Positions 34,893 through 45,902 of a stretch of 64,000 nt of DNA are shown here, piece after piece. A program made the translations under genes and the position numbers. The notes beneath the pieces are model-generated. The model was given only the letters and a program-made list of their open reading frames with translations, made no database searches and was not told where the DNA came from. This DNA is from Bedellia somnulentella (lineage: Eukaryota; Arthropoda; Insecta; Lepidoptera; Bedelliidae), in assembly GCA_963576735.1 (NCBI GenBank), contig OY755171.1, positions 15,748,001-15,812,000 of the forward strand. The letters run 5' to 3'. Within the stretch, counting starts at the first letter, position 1. The number at the start of each line of letters is the position of its first letter.

Positions 34893-34960
34893 CTTACTGG
34901 GAATCAAACCCGTGACCTTTGGACCCAGAAGTTATCTACTAGATTATACGTTATCAATAA
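34893..34960 (-). mobile_element. tRNA-like SINE head fragment
   Basis: Read on the minus strand, ATAATCTAGTAG (A box-like) and CGGGTTTGATTCCC (B box) are spaced as in a tRNA. Short remnant of the second SINE family seen at 39.1-39.4 kb. Confidence 0.5.
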
Positions 34961-36045
34961 AATTATATTCATAATAATAACTGCCTCTGCGACCCTTTCA
35001 GTACATAAATAATATCTGTAATCACTAATTTAATACAATTTAGCAATTTAGCAGCTCTGGGACAGCCTAAACAGGTAAACATTATAATAACTAACATAAT
35101 ATTATGTTTTGAAAGTTAAACAGAAATGGTGTAAGTTCATTTTCCTAAGATAATGGTCGGAAGGTTTATGTTATATAATAATAGAGGCATCATATATTCT
35201 CGTCTTCAATTATATCAAGAAGATTGAGGTCAGGTGTAAGTGCCAGATGATCGATTGCCTTATTGCGGCAGAAACGCGCAGGTTATTACTTCTAAGTTCG
35301 CCTTCTACGTATTTCCTGCGACTCCAATACTCTTTGACAAATTGAACACAGTCTAGAACTGACATGACGTGTTACAATTTAAATTTCCCGCCACTCTCAC
35401 ACGATTTTACCTTGTAAATGTTCAATTTGTAACCCATTTTCGTAAACTGCACCGCTCTGTACAAAGGATCCGATAGAATGTATAATACATTATGCTTACC
35501 GCACAGTTTCCTTTAACACTGAACAAACATGGCGGAAATTTCTCGTCATATGTTTTATTAACAAAAACTGGCGAAAAATAACGTAGAATTTTATGAAGGT
35601 GTGCGAAAGAATTTTAGAACAAAGTGACATGTGTAGTAAGTAAATTGAAAGGAGCGCATTTTGGCTTTTTGGAACGTGTGGGTGGTGTAAATACGGGTGA
35701 ATGCGGAAAGTCCCAACTTCATTCTACGAACCCTTTTTCGCAGTTTTTGTAGAACTACAATTAGTGAGGACAGGTCGGCGACAGCGCGTCCCGTCTGCGG
35801 CTTTTTGTGCCGGCAAATGGCCGTTTTTGCAATCGCCTTAGCTCCACTAAATTCTCATGGAAGCGCGCTCTTTGAATAATTTAGTTTACTTCCCAGGTTA
35901 CATTGTTAAAAGAAATTGATCAGATTTCTGTTTAGAATACTCGATCTTTTAAAGGAAAATCCTTTATGCTTATTTTCCTTATTTCTATGATGAAATGAAT
36001 AAAATAAAGGGTATGGCTGAGTTATGTTGGGTTTTTACTTACCCT
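34961..36045. other. No certain gene; a mildly GC-richer patch
   Basis: Around 35690-35880 the base composition rises and a 60-codon plus-strand frame is open, but it has no domain and no splice support. It may be promoter or 5' exon DNA of a gene not otherwise visible. Confidence 0.3.
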
Positions 36046-36055
36046 TATAAAAAGC

Positions 36056-36287
36056 CGGCCGTGTAGTGTCGGCTTAGAATAACACTACCCCATTCTTACC
36101 CGTAAGAGGCGAGTATAAGGGCTTTTTAAGTGATTTTTGGGCGATGCGGTTGGAGACCCGTCACCAAAAACATTTATTCTAACCATCTTTTTCCCAATCA
36201 ACTTCCAAAAGTGGCTGAGGAATTTCTCATTCTAAAGCTCTGGCTACCCCGTTAAGGGATATTTAGCCGTGAGTATATGTATGTATG
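36056..36287 (+). mobile_element. Family A element with target duplication
   Basis: TATAAAAAGC at 36046-36055 and 36288-36297 flanks a GTTAAGGG-type copy with a small deletion after CATTCTTACCCG. Confidence 0.85.
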
Positions 36288-36421
36288 TATAAAAAGCGTG
36301 TTCTGATTAAACCATTCCGGTATATCTATGACATATCATTGAAAACGTTTCCATAAACGGAGATAACAACAATTTCATATTTCAGTAGCTTCGCGACTGA
36401 TCCTCAAAGGACTCGAAGACT

Positions 36422-36660
36422 CAAACGTTCACACCGTATGTCCGCGAAGGGGTCGTAGAAATTCTAATACATCGACAATCACGTGATATTGTCACCTGGT
36501 GTTCAGAGTGCCCACGTTTTGCTCGGACAATGTGTTCAAGTGATAGAAGACAGGCCTATCGCCGATTTGTACGAATACACTGTCACATGAAGTAAACGTG
36601 TATCACTAAGTACAACTTAGCCATGTGGGTTTCCTCACGATGTTTTTCCTCACCAATGCT
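36422..36660 (-). mobile_element. Bm1-type SINE, 3' part
   Basis: CGTTCACACCGTATGTCCGC, CACCTGGTGTTCAGAGTGCC, core GTGGGTTTCCTCACGATG; ends in the core. Confidence 0.7.
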
Positions 36661-36737
36661 GATCCCTTCCAGTAAAGTCTTTTATAACATTTAATGACAA
36701 TAAACAGAGAAAAACATGTGAAATTTTATAGTGAACA

Positions 36738-37028
36738 TAAACATAAACGTTCACGCCGTTTATCCCCGAAGGGGTTGGCAGAGGTACCAATACTTATGAA
36801 CAACGTGACGCTGCCACCTAGTGTCCAAAGTAGGTACCCACGTTTGGCATGCACAGTGTACTCACGTGATAGGGGGCAGGCGTATCGCCGTTTTGTACGA
36901 ATACACTGTCACATGGCTAATTACAACTCGGCCACATATGACTTTAGAAAAGACAAATTGGTGTAGGCCCGACCCGAGATTTGAACTCGCGCCCGTTTGT
37001 TTACAGACGGGTGTTCTACCCGTTGCAT
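36738..37028 (-). mobile_element. Bm1-type SINE lacking its core
   Basis: Tail ACATAAACGTTCACGCCG, CCCCGAAGGGG, then CAACTCGGCCACATATGAC joins directly across the missing conserved core to the head (GACCCGAGATTTGAACTCG). Confidence 0.75.
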
Positions 37029-37174
37029 AGTGAAATACTAACTAATATAGTATATGGTTGTGGTATTCTCTATCTTAATGCTCTACGATAGTCACACATT
37101 CACTTATTTCGTTTTGCCAAATTCTTCATAATACTAAAGCTATCGTAGTTTATATCATGTTAATAATATTATTT

Positions 37175-37388
37175 TGCCGGCTTAGAACATCACAATCCCT
37201 TTCTACCTACTGGTGTCGTAAGAGGCGACTAAGGGTTAAGGGCATTTTCTAGTGGTTTTTGGGCAATGCGGTTGGAGATCCATCAACAACGATACTTTAT
37301 TTCTACCATCTTGATCCTTATCAATTTCCAAATATGGCTGAGGAGTTTCTAGTTTTAAAGCTCTAGCTACCTTTTTTTGGGATTAAAT
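37175..37388 (+). mobile_element. Family A element, old subfamily, no tail
   Basis: GCCGGCTTAGAACATCAC, GGTGTCGTAAGAGGCGAC, AACGATACTTTATTTC; decays at TTTTTTTGGGATTAAA. Confidence 0.65.
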
Positions 37389-37505
37389 ATATGTTAATAA
37401 ATTTAGTAATTATACCACCCATTAACATCACATTTTTTTCTTATATCCTGTCTGCGTGCAATTGTGCTTATTTTAAAACAGCACCGATCCAAACATCAAC
37501 TTGGC

Positions 37506-37799
37506 TCAAAGAAAACTATCAAAGCTTAAATCGTCTAGACGCGAGTTTGCAAACATAATAAAACGCTTTAGAACACACATTTGAAATTGTCCTGAAAGAG
37601 AAAAAGATTTGAAATTGTCAGAAAAATTGTGAAATTGTCCTGAAAGAGAAAAAGATTTGACAATATTATTCTGAGCCGCAATTCCGCAGAACTCGTCATT
37701 CATGTCGGCTGCTCTATCAATTGCCCCGATTAATTGCGGAACCCTAATTCCTTCCAGAAGATTCGCCAGATCCTTCAAGGATTTATGTGTCTGTGCCTA
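37506..37799 (-). other. Unassigned open frame with an internal 47-bp duplication
   Basis: A minus-strand frame, open from about 37799 to 37506, encodes DLANLLEGIRVPQLIGAI, then ADMNDEFCGIAAQNN, then two copies of KSFSLSGQF that come from a direct repeat (GAAATTGTCCTGAAAGAG at about 37581 and 37629). A CTAGTAG or GGCACAG acceptor could precede it. It reads like protein but I do not recognise it. It may be an exon of a lost gene or a transposon fragment. Confidence 0.3.
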
Positions 37800-37937
37800 C
37801 TAGAAAACGTCCCTTTGGGTAAATTTCATTTAATACGATTGTTATTTTTATGACTACTATGTCTTCGCAATTACTATAAAAGTTTTTGTGAATTACATTT
37901 ATCTTCTTATTTAAATGAAAGGTTTCACTAAGGCGGT

Positions 37938-38166
37938 TAAACGTTGGCTTAGAATAACACTAAGGCATTTCTTACCGCGGGTTAATTAAGATTGCAATTA
38001 CGTTATGTGATTGTTTTTCGACGTGGTTTGATACTGAACTATCCTTTATTTTACTATCGTCTTACCACTCAAAATCCAAAAGTGGAAGTGAATAATTTCA
38101 AATTCTAAAGCTTGGCTGAGGGTCATCCAATAGAGTTTGGGATCTAAACCAGTAAGTATATGTACA
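37938..38166 (+). mobile_element. Family A element, strongly diverged
   Basis: GTTGGCTTAGAATAACACTAAGG start, ACCACTCAAAATCCAAAAGTGG middle, AGTAAGTATATGTACATAC end; its tail merges with the next inverted tail. Confidence 0.6.
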
Positions 38167-38262
38167 TACATACATATACTCACGCCATTAGTTCCCATTG
38201 GTGTAGGCAGTGACTGTCAATCGCCACTTCGTAAGATCCTGACAATCCTTTCTAAATTTAAG
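38163..38262 (-). mobile_element. Family B LINE 3' end
   Basis: (CATA)n, CTCACGCCATTAGTTCCC, ATTGGTGTAGGCAGTGACTG, CGCCACTTCGTAAGATCC. Tail-to-tail with the Family A copy. Confidence 0.65.
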
Positions 38263-38644
38263 GAAAAGAACTAACAAAAGTAATGACCTATATAAAATAA
38301 ATGTAAAATATTTCTCGTCTATAATGAATATGTACAGTACAGTACAGTAGCGACTCATCATATCGCCTCATGTTGACTCAAACATAGGGACATAAAATTG
38401 TGCTTATCTATTTCAAAACCAATTTATAGACTATCTAAGTGAAATAAAATGATGAACAATACTGATTTATGTTGTTTATATTAAAGCAGGAAAACAGCTT
38501 TTAATTCTCAATATTAAGTTTGAATTTCACTGCTTGTATCAATAATATGTCTTACTTGTATTTTATCTAATTAAATAAAATTGTACATGCTAAAGAAGTC
38601 AGTTACAACTTAATGCAATAAGAAATGTCGTGCTTTGTATTCAT

Positions 38645-38896
38645 ACATACATACATATACTCACAGCTATATTTCCCTAGAAGGGGTAGCCAGAGCTAAG
38701 GAATTATAAATTCCTCAGTCAATTTTGGAAGTTGAGTGGGGAAAAGATGGCAAAAATAAAGGTTTTTGGTGATGGGTCTCCAACCGCATCGCCCAAAAAT
38801 CCAATAAAAATCCCAAATACCCTTAGTCGCCTCTTACGACACCCGTGGGTAGAAAGGGGTAGCGACATTCCAAGCCGGCACTATACGGCAATGTAT
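38645..38896 (-). mobile_element. Family A element with target duplication
   Basis: TTTGTATTCAT at 38634-38644 and 38897-38907. Seven extra bases (AATGTAT) lie between the 5' end and the duplication. Confidence 0.85.
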
Positions 38897-39129
38897 TTTG
38901 TATTCATGCATTTGAGAAACTCAAAACTTCCTTATCGCTTCTATGAAATAAAAAGGCGAATATATTTCATACGTCACGAAGCCACCATCGCACAATGCAG
39001 GCGTCCCGTCTGAAATATGTCTGTTTGTACAGCAACTTTGTTCCACAATATCTATTGCTGTTTATTCCCTTTGCTGCTATCTAAACGTGACTCAACATCT
39101 ATACTCGTTTTGAATGTATTAAATATAAT

Positions 39130-39357
39130 AAAATATTAAATAACAAGCAAATATATACGGACATATAATACACACATCAAGTCATCCCCAAACTTAGTAA
39201 GACTTGCATTATGAGACTTATATTGAACAAATATAAATAACAAGACTAAGAAACAATCATGTATGCTCAAGACATAAATGTTACTTTCAGCGGGGATCAA
39301 ACCCGCAACCTCCGGACCGAGAATGTCAACTTTCCACCCAGCCACGGCTGTCGTAAA
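39130..39357 (-). mobile_element. Second tRNA-derived SINE family
   Basis: On the minus strand the head has GCCGTGGCTGGGTGGAAAG (A box) and GGTTGCGGGTTTGATCCC (B box), followed by AACATTTATGTCTTGAGC and a T-rich body to about 39130. Resembles the widespread insect SINE whose head is followed by an AACATTTGTGTG-like segment. No relation to the Bm1-type core. Confidence 0.6.
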
Positions 39358-39519
39358 TATGATTCATAAATAAATAAAATAAATTATTTCAATTATTCGA
39401 ACAGTTCAGCAGGTTCATATGTGTATTTTACATTATTTGTAGCAGACCATGCGTTAATGTCAAAAGTTATCCTAAGGTAACGAAATTAGTTTCTTTCTAA
39501 CATTACTAGATGAAAACCC

Positions 39520-39677
39520 CCACCCTGATTACGTATCTTTTGCAAACACGATTGTGTCGCAAGTTGCAATATGGTCGCTGTCAAAACTGTCAAATTGCAT
39601 ATTTTTTTTGACATTGACAGCGATAATCGTGCAATTTACGACACAATCGACGGTCGCTAAAGATACATAATCAGGGG
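39520..39677. mobile_element. ~157-bp MITE
   Basis: Inverted ends with CCCTGATTACGTATCTTT at the left and AAAGATACATAATCAGGG at the right, continuing with CGATTGTGTCG and GTCGCTGTCAA matches inside. Confidence 0.6.
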
Positions 39678-39861
39678 GCCGGCTTTGCTCGGGTGAAATA
39701 TGACTCATAAGTCATAACATAATACACAGCTAGGTACAAAATGTAAGTAGATACTTTTTTAGTCATCGGTTCTCATGGAATATTAAAGGTTAGTAAGGCA
39801 TATATTCTTATAGCTTCGTTAATTGTTTTATCAATCTAGAAAAGTGCTTAATTTAAGCTTT

Positions 39862-40174
39862 TATTTTATATCATTTTGTGACCCATTAACTACCACTGGT
39901 AAAATCTGACGAAAATCTTCTACAAATGATATAGTTTTGCCTCCAAAAGGTCATTATAACTTGAGGTGTCGATCCACTACAACAATTTCATGAGATTTAG
40001 TCATGGGTGCTTCATCCCAAATGACTAAATGAGTTTTTTTTAATAACTTAGCGGCAGATGACACTAATGACATATGAGACATAGCATCTATATCCTAATT
40101 AATTGGAATTTTAAATCGCGAGTGAGCCATTATACCACCGTCTTACAGAGTTGCTGAAATACCAGAAAATGCTA
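39862..40174 (-). pseudogene. Helitron PIF1-like helicase relic, interrupted by a LINE
   Basis: On the minus strand the frame encodes AFSGISATL, MAHSRFKIPI, then the Walker B segment THLVIWDEAPMTKSHE (about 40000-40040), then PFGGKTISFVEDFRQILPVV (about 39880-39945). These are successive motifs of PIF1-family helicases (AHSRF, DEAP, DFRQxLPV). Stop codons and a frameshift show decay. The upstream sequence continues beyond the inserted LINE at 42868-42900 (encoding LRSENKICLPV), so one original gene was split. The Walker A motif is not recognisable. Confidence 0.75.
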
Positions 40175-42855
40175 TACATACATACATACATACATCCATC
40201 CTGACGTCCCTCAGCAGGGACAAAGGGCCTTGAGCAGATTTCTCCATCTGGCTCGATCTTGGGCAGCGGCTGCGAGATCCTCCCACTTCAATCCCACAAC
40301 TTTTGCCTCATTCTCCACAGAACGTCGCCAGGTTGTTTTTGGGCGGCCTCGTTTACGTTTCCCGGTTGGCTGCCAGCTGAGCACTTGCTTCGACGGGAAT
40401 ACATCGTGTCTTCTCAGGGTATGACCCAGCCACCTCCATTTTCTTGTGAGGATTTCCTGGTCGATGGGTTTCTGCTTAGTCAGCCTCCACAGTTCCGTGT
40501 TCGAAATGGTTCGTGGCCAGTAAATCCGCAAAATTCGCCTTAGGCATTTGTTGACAAATACCTGTAGCTTGCTGGATAGGTCTTTCCGAACGAACCATGT
40601 TTCGCAACCGTATAGCAAGACTGACTTTACGTTAGACTCGAAAATCCTCACTTTTGTACGCCGGGTCATGACGTTAGAGCTCCACACCGGCTTTAACTGG
40701 GCAAAAGCACCTCTAGCTTTGTTTAGGCGGGTTTCGATGTCCATCTCTGTTCCTCCTATTGGGTTCACTACTCCCCCGAGATAGGTGAATTTCTCAACCC
40801 GTTCGACATCTTCGCCATTAATTTGGAGCGGCTGGTTATCCAGGGAGTTAAGACGCATCTCCTTGGTCTTGCTTATATTGATGCGAAGGCCCTCTTTCGC
40901 AGCTTCCGTGGCTAGGTCGTTTGTCTTGGACTGAAGGTCAGAACGTTTTGTAGAGACTAAGCACAGGTCATCAGCAAAGTCGATGTCTTCTAAGTCTTTG
41001 CCGTGAGACCATGGTAAACCCCTTCGGCATTTGCAGGTCACTCTACACATAACGTCGTCCAGGACCATAAGGAACAAAATTGGAGACAGTAGACATCCTT
41101 GTTTCACACCTGCAGTCACTGGGATGGGATCAGTGAGACGGCCTTTGTGCATCACTCTACAGGAGGACCCTTCATACAGACACTTGATGAGTCCGATGAT
41201 CTTCTCCGGTATTCCTCTCTTTTTGAGTGTGCGCCATATGCTGGACCACTTCACACGGTCGAATGCCTTCTCGAAGTCGATAAACAATGTAAAAACTTCA
41301 CATTGCATTTCGTTGCATTGTTCGAGGATCATTCGGATTAGATTTAGTTGGTCTGTGCACGATCTACCTGGTCTGAAACCACCCTGCTCTTCTCTCAAGT
41401 GTGCGTCCACTGCACTCGCCATCCTATTTAGCAATATTTTGCACAAGATCTTCGAGCAGACCGGTAACAAATTGATGCCCCGCCAATTCGAACAGTTCGA
41501 GAGATCACCTTTCTTCGGTAGTTTTACTATAACACCTTCTTTCCAGCTGTCTGGTACTTGTTCTTGCTCCCATATCGATGACAGTAGCGGTAGCAACACG
41601 TCTGCAGAAACTTCTACGTTCGCTTTCAGAGCATCGATAGGGATAGCATCGTTGCCAGGTGCTTTTCGGCTCTTCAGTGATTTTATTGCTGTAGCTATTT
41701 CTGTCCGTGTTGGAAGCTGGATATTTATGTCGAGATGGTTTTGATAACTAACATCTGTATCCTCATCTTCATGACTTGACAGTGGAGCTTCAAAAACTTC
41801 ACTGAAGTGTTGCTGCCATCTTAGAAGCTGGTCTTCTAGTGTTACTAAAAGTTTACCGTCTTGGCTTTTTATGGGTCGTTCTGGCCGGGGTTTGTTGCAC
41901 AACTCTTTCCCTGCTCTGTATACTTCTCTGGTGTTTCCAGTCATGGCGGCTCTTTCTGCTCTACGAGCGATAGACTCGGTCCAGCGACGTTTATCTTTTT
42001 TTAGGCTACGTTTAATGTCACTTTCGCACAAGAAGTATTCATAGGCTAGCGCTTCTTTTGCCGTGTGATCCTGCTCGGAGTTCAGCTTTCCTTTAATGGA
42101 TTTGCGGTTTTGGATTTTATCCCACGTTTCGTTTGTTATCCATTCCTTTCGTGAATACTCCTTGTGTCCCAACACTTCCTTGCAGCACTTTTGAAGCACA
42201 TCTTTAAGCTGGCACCAATGCTCTTCGATTGGAGCTTCATCTATTCCAAGAGAAAAATAGCTGTTATGAAGATTGACACTGAATCTCTCTTTTACTTCGG
42301 GATCCTGTAGTTTGTCGACATCAAAGCGTTTGCTAGCTGGTGCTGACCTCTGTTGAGCATTTGCTATTTTCAGTTTGATCTTTGCGACGACTAAGTGATG
42401 ATCACTATGCACGTCTGCACCTCTTTTATTTCTGACGTCTAACAAAGAGTGTCTCCACTTTCTACAAATCATAAAGTGGTCAATTTGGTTTTCTGTTCGC
42501 CGATCCGGCGAAACCCAAGTCACCTTATGACAGTTCTTATGCGGAAACACTGATCCACCTATTACAAGATCGTTTTCACAGGAGAACTCCACAAGCATGT
42601 CTCCATTCTCCGTTCGGTCTCCTAGATCATGTTTACCTACCCACGACTCTATGCCTCTGTTATCGTTGCCTATCTGAGCGTTGAAGTCACCCATGCACAT
42701 CACAATATCCTGCCTCTTAATAGCTTTCAAAGTGGAATTAAGCTGGTTGTAAAAAGTTTCCTTTTCTGCCATATCAGCCTTGTTTGTCGGTGCGTAGCAT
42801 TGGACGACCGTAATTTTCCTAACTCTTGATAAAAAGCGGGCTGTCATGATGCGCT
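40175..42855 (-). mobile_element. RTE-type LINE, 5'-truncated, with target duplication
   Basis: Bounded by the perfect 12-bp duplication CAGAAAATGCTA (40163-40174 and 42856-42867). It has a very short 3' UTR with a GTCCC/GGGAC stem and an (ATGT)n tail at the left, typical of RTE-like elements. The 5' end is cut inside the endonuclease domain, as expected from incomplete reverse transcription. Confidence 0.88.
40211..42847 (-). CDS. RTE-type LINE endonuclease/reverse transcriptase, open frame
   Basis: 878 codons without a stop. Residues 1-165 are the C-terminal part of an AP-like endonuclease: QCYAPTN, CMGDFNAQIGND, QIDHFMI and VHSDHHLVVAKI. Residues ~410-700 are the reverse transcriptase: VIVKLPKKGDLSNCSNWRGI, GGFRPGRSCTDQ, LFIDFEKAFD, GVKQGCLLSP and the catalytic FADD near 40968-40979. 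The C-terminal part has RWLGHTLRR, RKRGRPKTTW and a DRARWRNLL ending. The first ATG is internal to the family protein; the frame is open to the truncation point at 42855 (ERIM...). It cannot be a full ORF because the endonuclease N-terminus is lost. The open frame suggests a recent insertion. Confidence 0.88.
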   Translation of the reverse strand: MTARFLSRVRKITVVQCYAPTNKADMAEKETFYNQLNSTLKAIKRQDIVMCMGDFNAQIGNDNRGIESWVGKHDLGDRTENGDMLVEFSCENDLVIGGSVFPHKNCHKVTWVSPDRRTENQIDHFMICRKWRHSLLDVRNKRGADVHSDHHLVVAKIKLKIANAQQRSAPASKRFDVDKLQDPEVKERFSVNLHNSYFSLGIDEAPIEEHWCQLKDVLQKCCKEVLGHKEYSRKEWITNETWDKIQNRKSIKGKLNSEQDHTAKEALAYEYFLCESDIKRSLKKDKRRWTESIARRAERAAMTGNTREVYRAGKELCNKPRPERPIKSQDGKLLVTLEDQLLRWQQHFSEVFEAPLSSHEDEDTDVSYQNHLDINIQLPTRTEIATAIKSLKSRKAPGNDAIPIDALKANVEVSADVLLPLLSSIWEQEQVPDSWKEGVIVKLPKKGDLSNCSNWRGINLLPVCSKILCKILLNRMASAVDAHLREEQGGFRPGRSCTDQLNLIRMILEQCNEMQCEVFTLFIDFEKAFDRVKWSSIWRTLKKRGIPEKIIGLIKCLYEGSSCRVMHKGRLTDPIPVTAGVKQGCLLSPILFLMVLDDVMCRVTCKCRRGLPWSHGKDLEDIDFADDLCLVSTKRSDLQSKTNDLATEAAKEGLRINISKTKEMRLNSLDNQPLQINGEDVERVEKFTYLGGVVNPIGGTEMDIETRLNKARGAFAQLKPVWSSNVMTRRTKVRIFESNVKSVLLYGCETWFVRKDLSSKLQVFVNKCLRRILRIYWPRTISNTELWRLTKQKPIDQEILTRKWRWLGHTLRRHDVFPSKQVLSWQPTGKRKRGRPKTTWRRSVENEAKVVGLKWEDLAAAAQDRARWRNLLKALCPC

Positions 42856-42867
42856 CAGAAAATGCTA

Positions 42868-43702
42868 CGGGTAGGCATATTTTGTTTTCAGATCTTAAAA
42901 AATCTCAAAAAGAGCTACTAAAGACATGTACAAGTGCATATAAAAAAATGGGTGTACCTGCGGAGGTACACCCATTTGTCCAAAAATTATCTTATTTGCC
43001 GCGGGGCAAACGTCAAAAAATGTACTAAAAAAAATAAACTATGATTTTTTGACTGAAGTACTATTGGTAGGCCCCCCATAAAAACATGCGATTAAAAGTT
43101 CATTTTATTCTCGTTTATCGTGATTTGGTTTGGTTGTTCTAGCTTGCGTAGTTTATCTAAAATATAAGTTAAAAAATACCTTGATGATTTGGTAAATGTC
43201 AAAAATCTCCAAAACAAAAGAAGATCGAGGGTTGATTTTTGTCACACAGTAACCGTGGCTGAAACCGGTGCACCACCATAAAAATCAGCAAGATCGGCTT
43301 CGGGGGCCAATCTTGTTCCCTTAGCCTGCTAGACCCTTTGATCAAGATCCGTCTGGTAGAAAGAACGTAATGACCGGACATACAGACAGACGGATTTTTA
43401 ATAAATCGCAAATTTGGCTTCAGTATCGAAAATTAAACATATTCCACCGGTTTTAAATTTTTTTCTTCAATGTACAGTTTTGACCTCGGTAGAGTCTTAT
43501 TATAGTATAGAAGAAGATAAAAAATAATACGGACACCAAAAATGCAGCTTTATAATATTGTGTATAGATAGGTCTGCTAGCTTACCCTTGTCGGGTTATT
43601 GTTGTATCAGCTGTTAATGGTACGTATTATCAACAGAATATACCCTAAGTAGTTACGCGATACACTGAACTGAGACAAAGGTAGTACTTATGAAACATAA
43701 AT
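42868..43702. other. Helicase stub and unrecognised sequence
   Basis: 42868-42900 continues the helicase relic. A perfect 14-bp hairpin with loop GCGG lies at 42946-42977. Beyond it nothing is recognised except a short GC-richer patch at 43250-43400. Confidence 0.4.
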
Positions 43703-43942
43703 GCATACATACATATATTCAGGGCCATAAATTTAAAAAAAGAGGTGGCTAGAGCTTCAAAGCTAGAAACTCCTCAGCCACATTTGGAAATTGATAGGGG
43801 ACAAGATGTTAGAAATAAAGTATCATTGGTGATGGGTTTCCAACCGCATCCCCCAAAACCACCTAAAAAGCCCCATAGTCGCCTCTTACGACACCCGTGG
43901 GTAGAAAGGTGTAGTATCATTCCAAGCCAGCACTACATGGCA
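43703..43942 (-). mobile_element. Family A element, diverged
   Basis: (CATA) tail, TTCAGGGCCATAAATTT, ACACCCGTGGGTAGAAAGG, ends CACTACATGGC. Confidence 0.75.
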
Positions 43943-43967
43943 AACCTTTTACTTTACTTAATATGAA

Positions 43968-44085
43968 TGTTTTTGACACAAAAACCTCATGTGGGGATTA
44001 TTACTAATAAATAAAAAATAAATAAAGGAAAGAAAAATTATCTGTCCTGAGGGGTCGATTTTTTTTTCCTTTATTTATCTTTTTA
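43968..44085. repeat. Repeat with CCTCATGTGGGGATTATTAC and T-rich end
   Basis: Shares CTCATGTGGGGATTATTACT and TCGATTTTTTTTTCCTTTA with 57285-57385. Part of a small unclassified family. Confidence 0.45.
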
Positions 44086-44493
44086 CTTACTCTTACTTTA
44101 CTTATAAAAATATCGCTATATTTTGTAATCCAGGGTACATTGTCATCAGATTTAGAATAAAACAAGCCATGACGAGGTTCTTAGCATGCTTTCTGTTACC
44201 TTATTATTCATATTCGATTTATTCTGCCTAACACGCTCACGACTGAAAGCACAAGTTTTGCAAGATACACATACAATTTCAAAGAAAATGAACGTAGCAC
44301 ACATCGACTATCACGAGCCACATGCAACGTCAATCTTGTGTGGAACGTAAAGTGATACCACATCATTAAAAATCTAGACAATACAACTTCTGAGTATTCT
44401 TAAATAGTCTGTCATTGCAGCAAAAATAACGTTCTTTTAAAATACGCCGTTAAATTATGTCTTTTTATAGCTTATACCTTATGCCTTAGCTTA

Positions 44494-44736
44494 GCTGTGT
44501 AGTATCGACCTGAATAGCATTACCCGATTTCTTGACATGGGAGTACGTAAGGGGTGACTAGGAGTATTGGGGATTTTTATGGGATTTTTGGGCGATGCGG
44601 TTGGAGACCAATCGCCAAGAACCTTTATTTTACCTTTCTTTCCCCACACAACTTCCAAAAGTGGCTGAAAAATTTCTAATTCCTTAGTCCTTGCTACCCC
44701 TTCTAGGGATTCATAGCCGTGAGTATATGTATGTAC
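44494..44736 (+). mobile_element. Family A element, full length
   Basis: GCTGTGTAGTATCGACC start, stem GCTACCCCTTCTAGGG, tail GTGAGTATATGTATG. A probable duplication TACCTTAT (44475-44482, 44734-44741) encloses 11 extra 5' bases. Confidence 0.8.
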
Positions 44737-44741
44737 CTTAT

Positions 44742-45756
44742 AACTGTGTCATGGTGAAGACGATTCCAACGATATCCCTTTTGTTGCATTGTGATAAGAA
44801 GTATGAAATTATAGTGAAACAGATAAACATATGGCGGGTGGTTAAACTCATAACCCATTTTTCTTTTCCGTAGTTGTATTTAAAGTCGTCGAAAATATAA
44901 CCTCATTTCTTTTTCGTGTGTTCAAAATATCTTAGCTATTATTCACTTTTATATCCATATTGAAGCAAGCAAACTTAAGCAGTACTATCTGCAAAAGTAG
45001 GTCCCGATAATAGCCAAGTTCGGAGTGCATCGAACAGACAGATTCAATATTTTTTGCTTCGCTTCGTTAAGAGCTATCTTTTCACTTAGCGTCTCGAGAT
45101 TTCGTTCGGCTCGTGCAGACACGAAACTTCACTTCATTCCGCTGTTCAAATATGCGCCATTCAACATTTATACGGAGCGAGATCACGTTCTCTTGTTTTG
45201 AGACGGTAACACTAAGGTTTCTTTCATTTTGTAGTTAAATGGCTTTTGTTTTGGGTTATTAATGGATGTATTTTTTTTTAATGTGGTGCAATTCAATTGT
45301 TAGAGTCATAACAAAGGAAGGTTATGTGTAAAATTAAATAATATCGTGCATTGTATTTATTATTTAAATAATATATTGATTATGCATTGTAATCTGATTT
45401 CTCTCACTCATATTCCTACATCGCGGTATGTTAATGTTTTTCGAGTTAAGCATAAATACAATTTATAAGTTGGTACACTGCACGGTGTACTGGCCAGTTT
45501 ATTTTTGCTGTTTCTACAAGTCCAATAAAATAATGAATGCATGCTTGAAAAAACGTCACGTTCCGCGAGCGAATGGGCATGATAAATGGATTCGGTCAAT
45601 TTAGGTTGGTGCCGCTATGTAAATTCTTTAAATAGTTATGCAATATTTAACTAGATGGCATGATGTATTTTGTATGAGATTCAATATTATTTTATTTTAC
45701 CACGGATGTGATGCAGTCGAGTAATAGTGGAAGACTGAGGCAGTCTTTTAAGGTCC
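44742..45756. other. No recognised gene
   Basis: AT-rich with a GC-richer patch at 45060-45200; no coding signal. Confidence 0.3.
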
Positions 45757-45902
45757 TGCAGAGCAAGCACGAGCGCTATTTTATCGACACGATAACGGTT
45801 AGAATGAGATGGCAGTATACGATACTAAGTATGTGCGTAAGAGATGGCTGCTTTATCCCACGCGATAACTAGTTTAAACACGGCTCGTGCTTGCGCTTCT
45901 GG
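45757..45902. mobile_element. Possible MITE
   Basis: GCAAGCACGAGC at the left and GCTCGTGCTTGC at the right form inverted ends of a ~146-bp unit. Arms beyond 12 bp are weak. Confidence 0.35.

Noticed and set aside
35697..35879. 60-codon frame in a GC-richer patch
   Set aside because: No domain, no signal peptide, no splice sites, and no second exon nearby.
41031..41744. 237-codon frame on the plus strand
   Set aside because: Exact shadow of the LINE reverse-transcriptase gene on the minus strand.
42846..43028. 60-codon plus-strand frame next to the LINE
   Set aside because: It is antisense to the helicase stub and crosses the LINE target duplication and a hairpin, so the frame is accidental.
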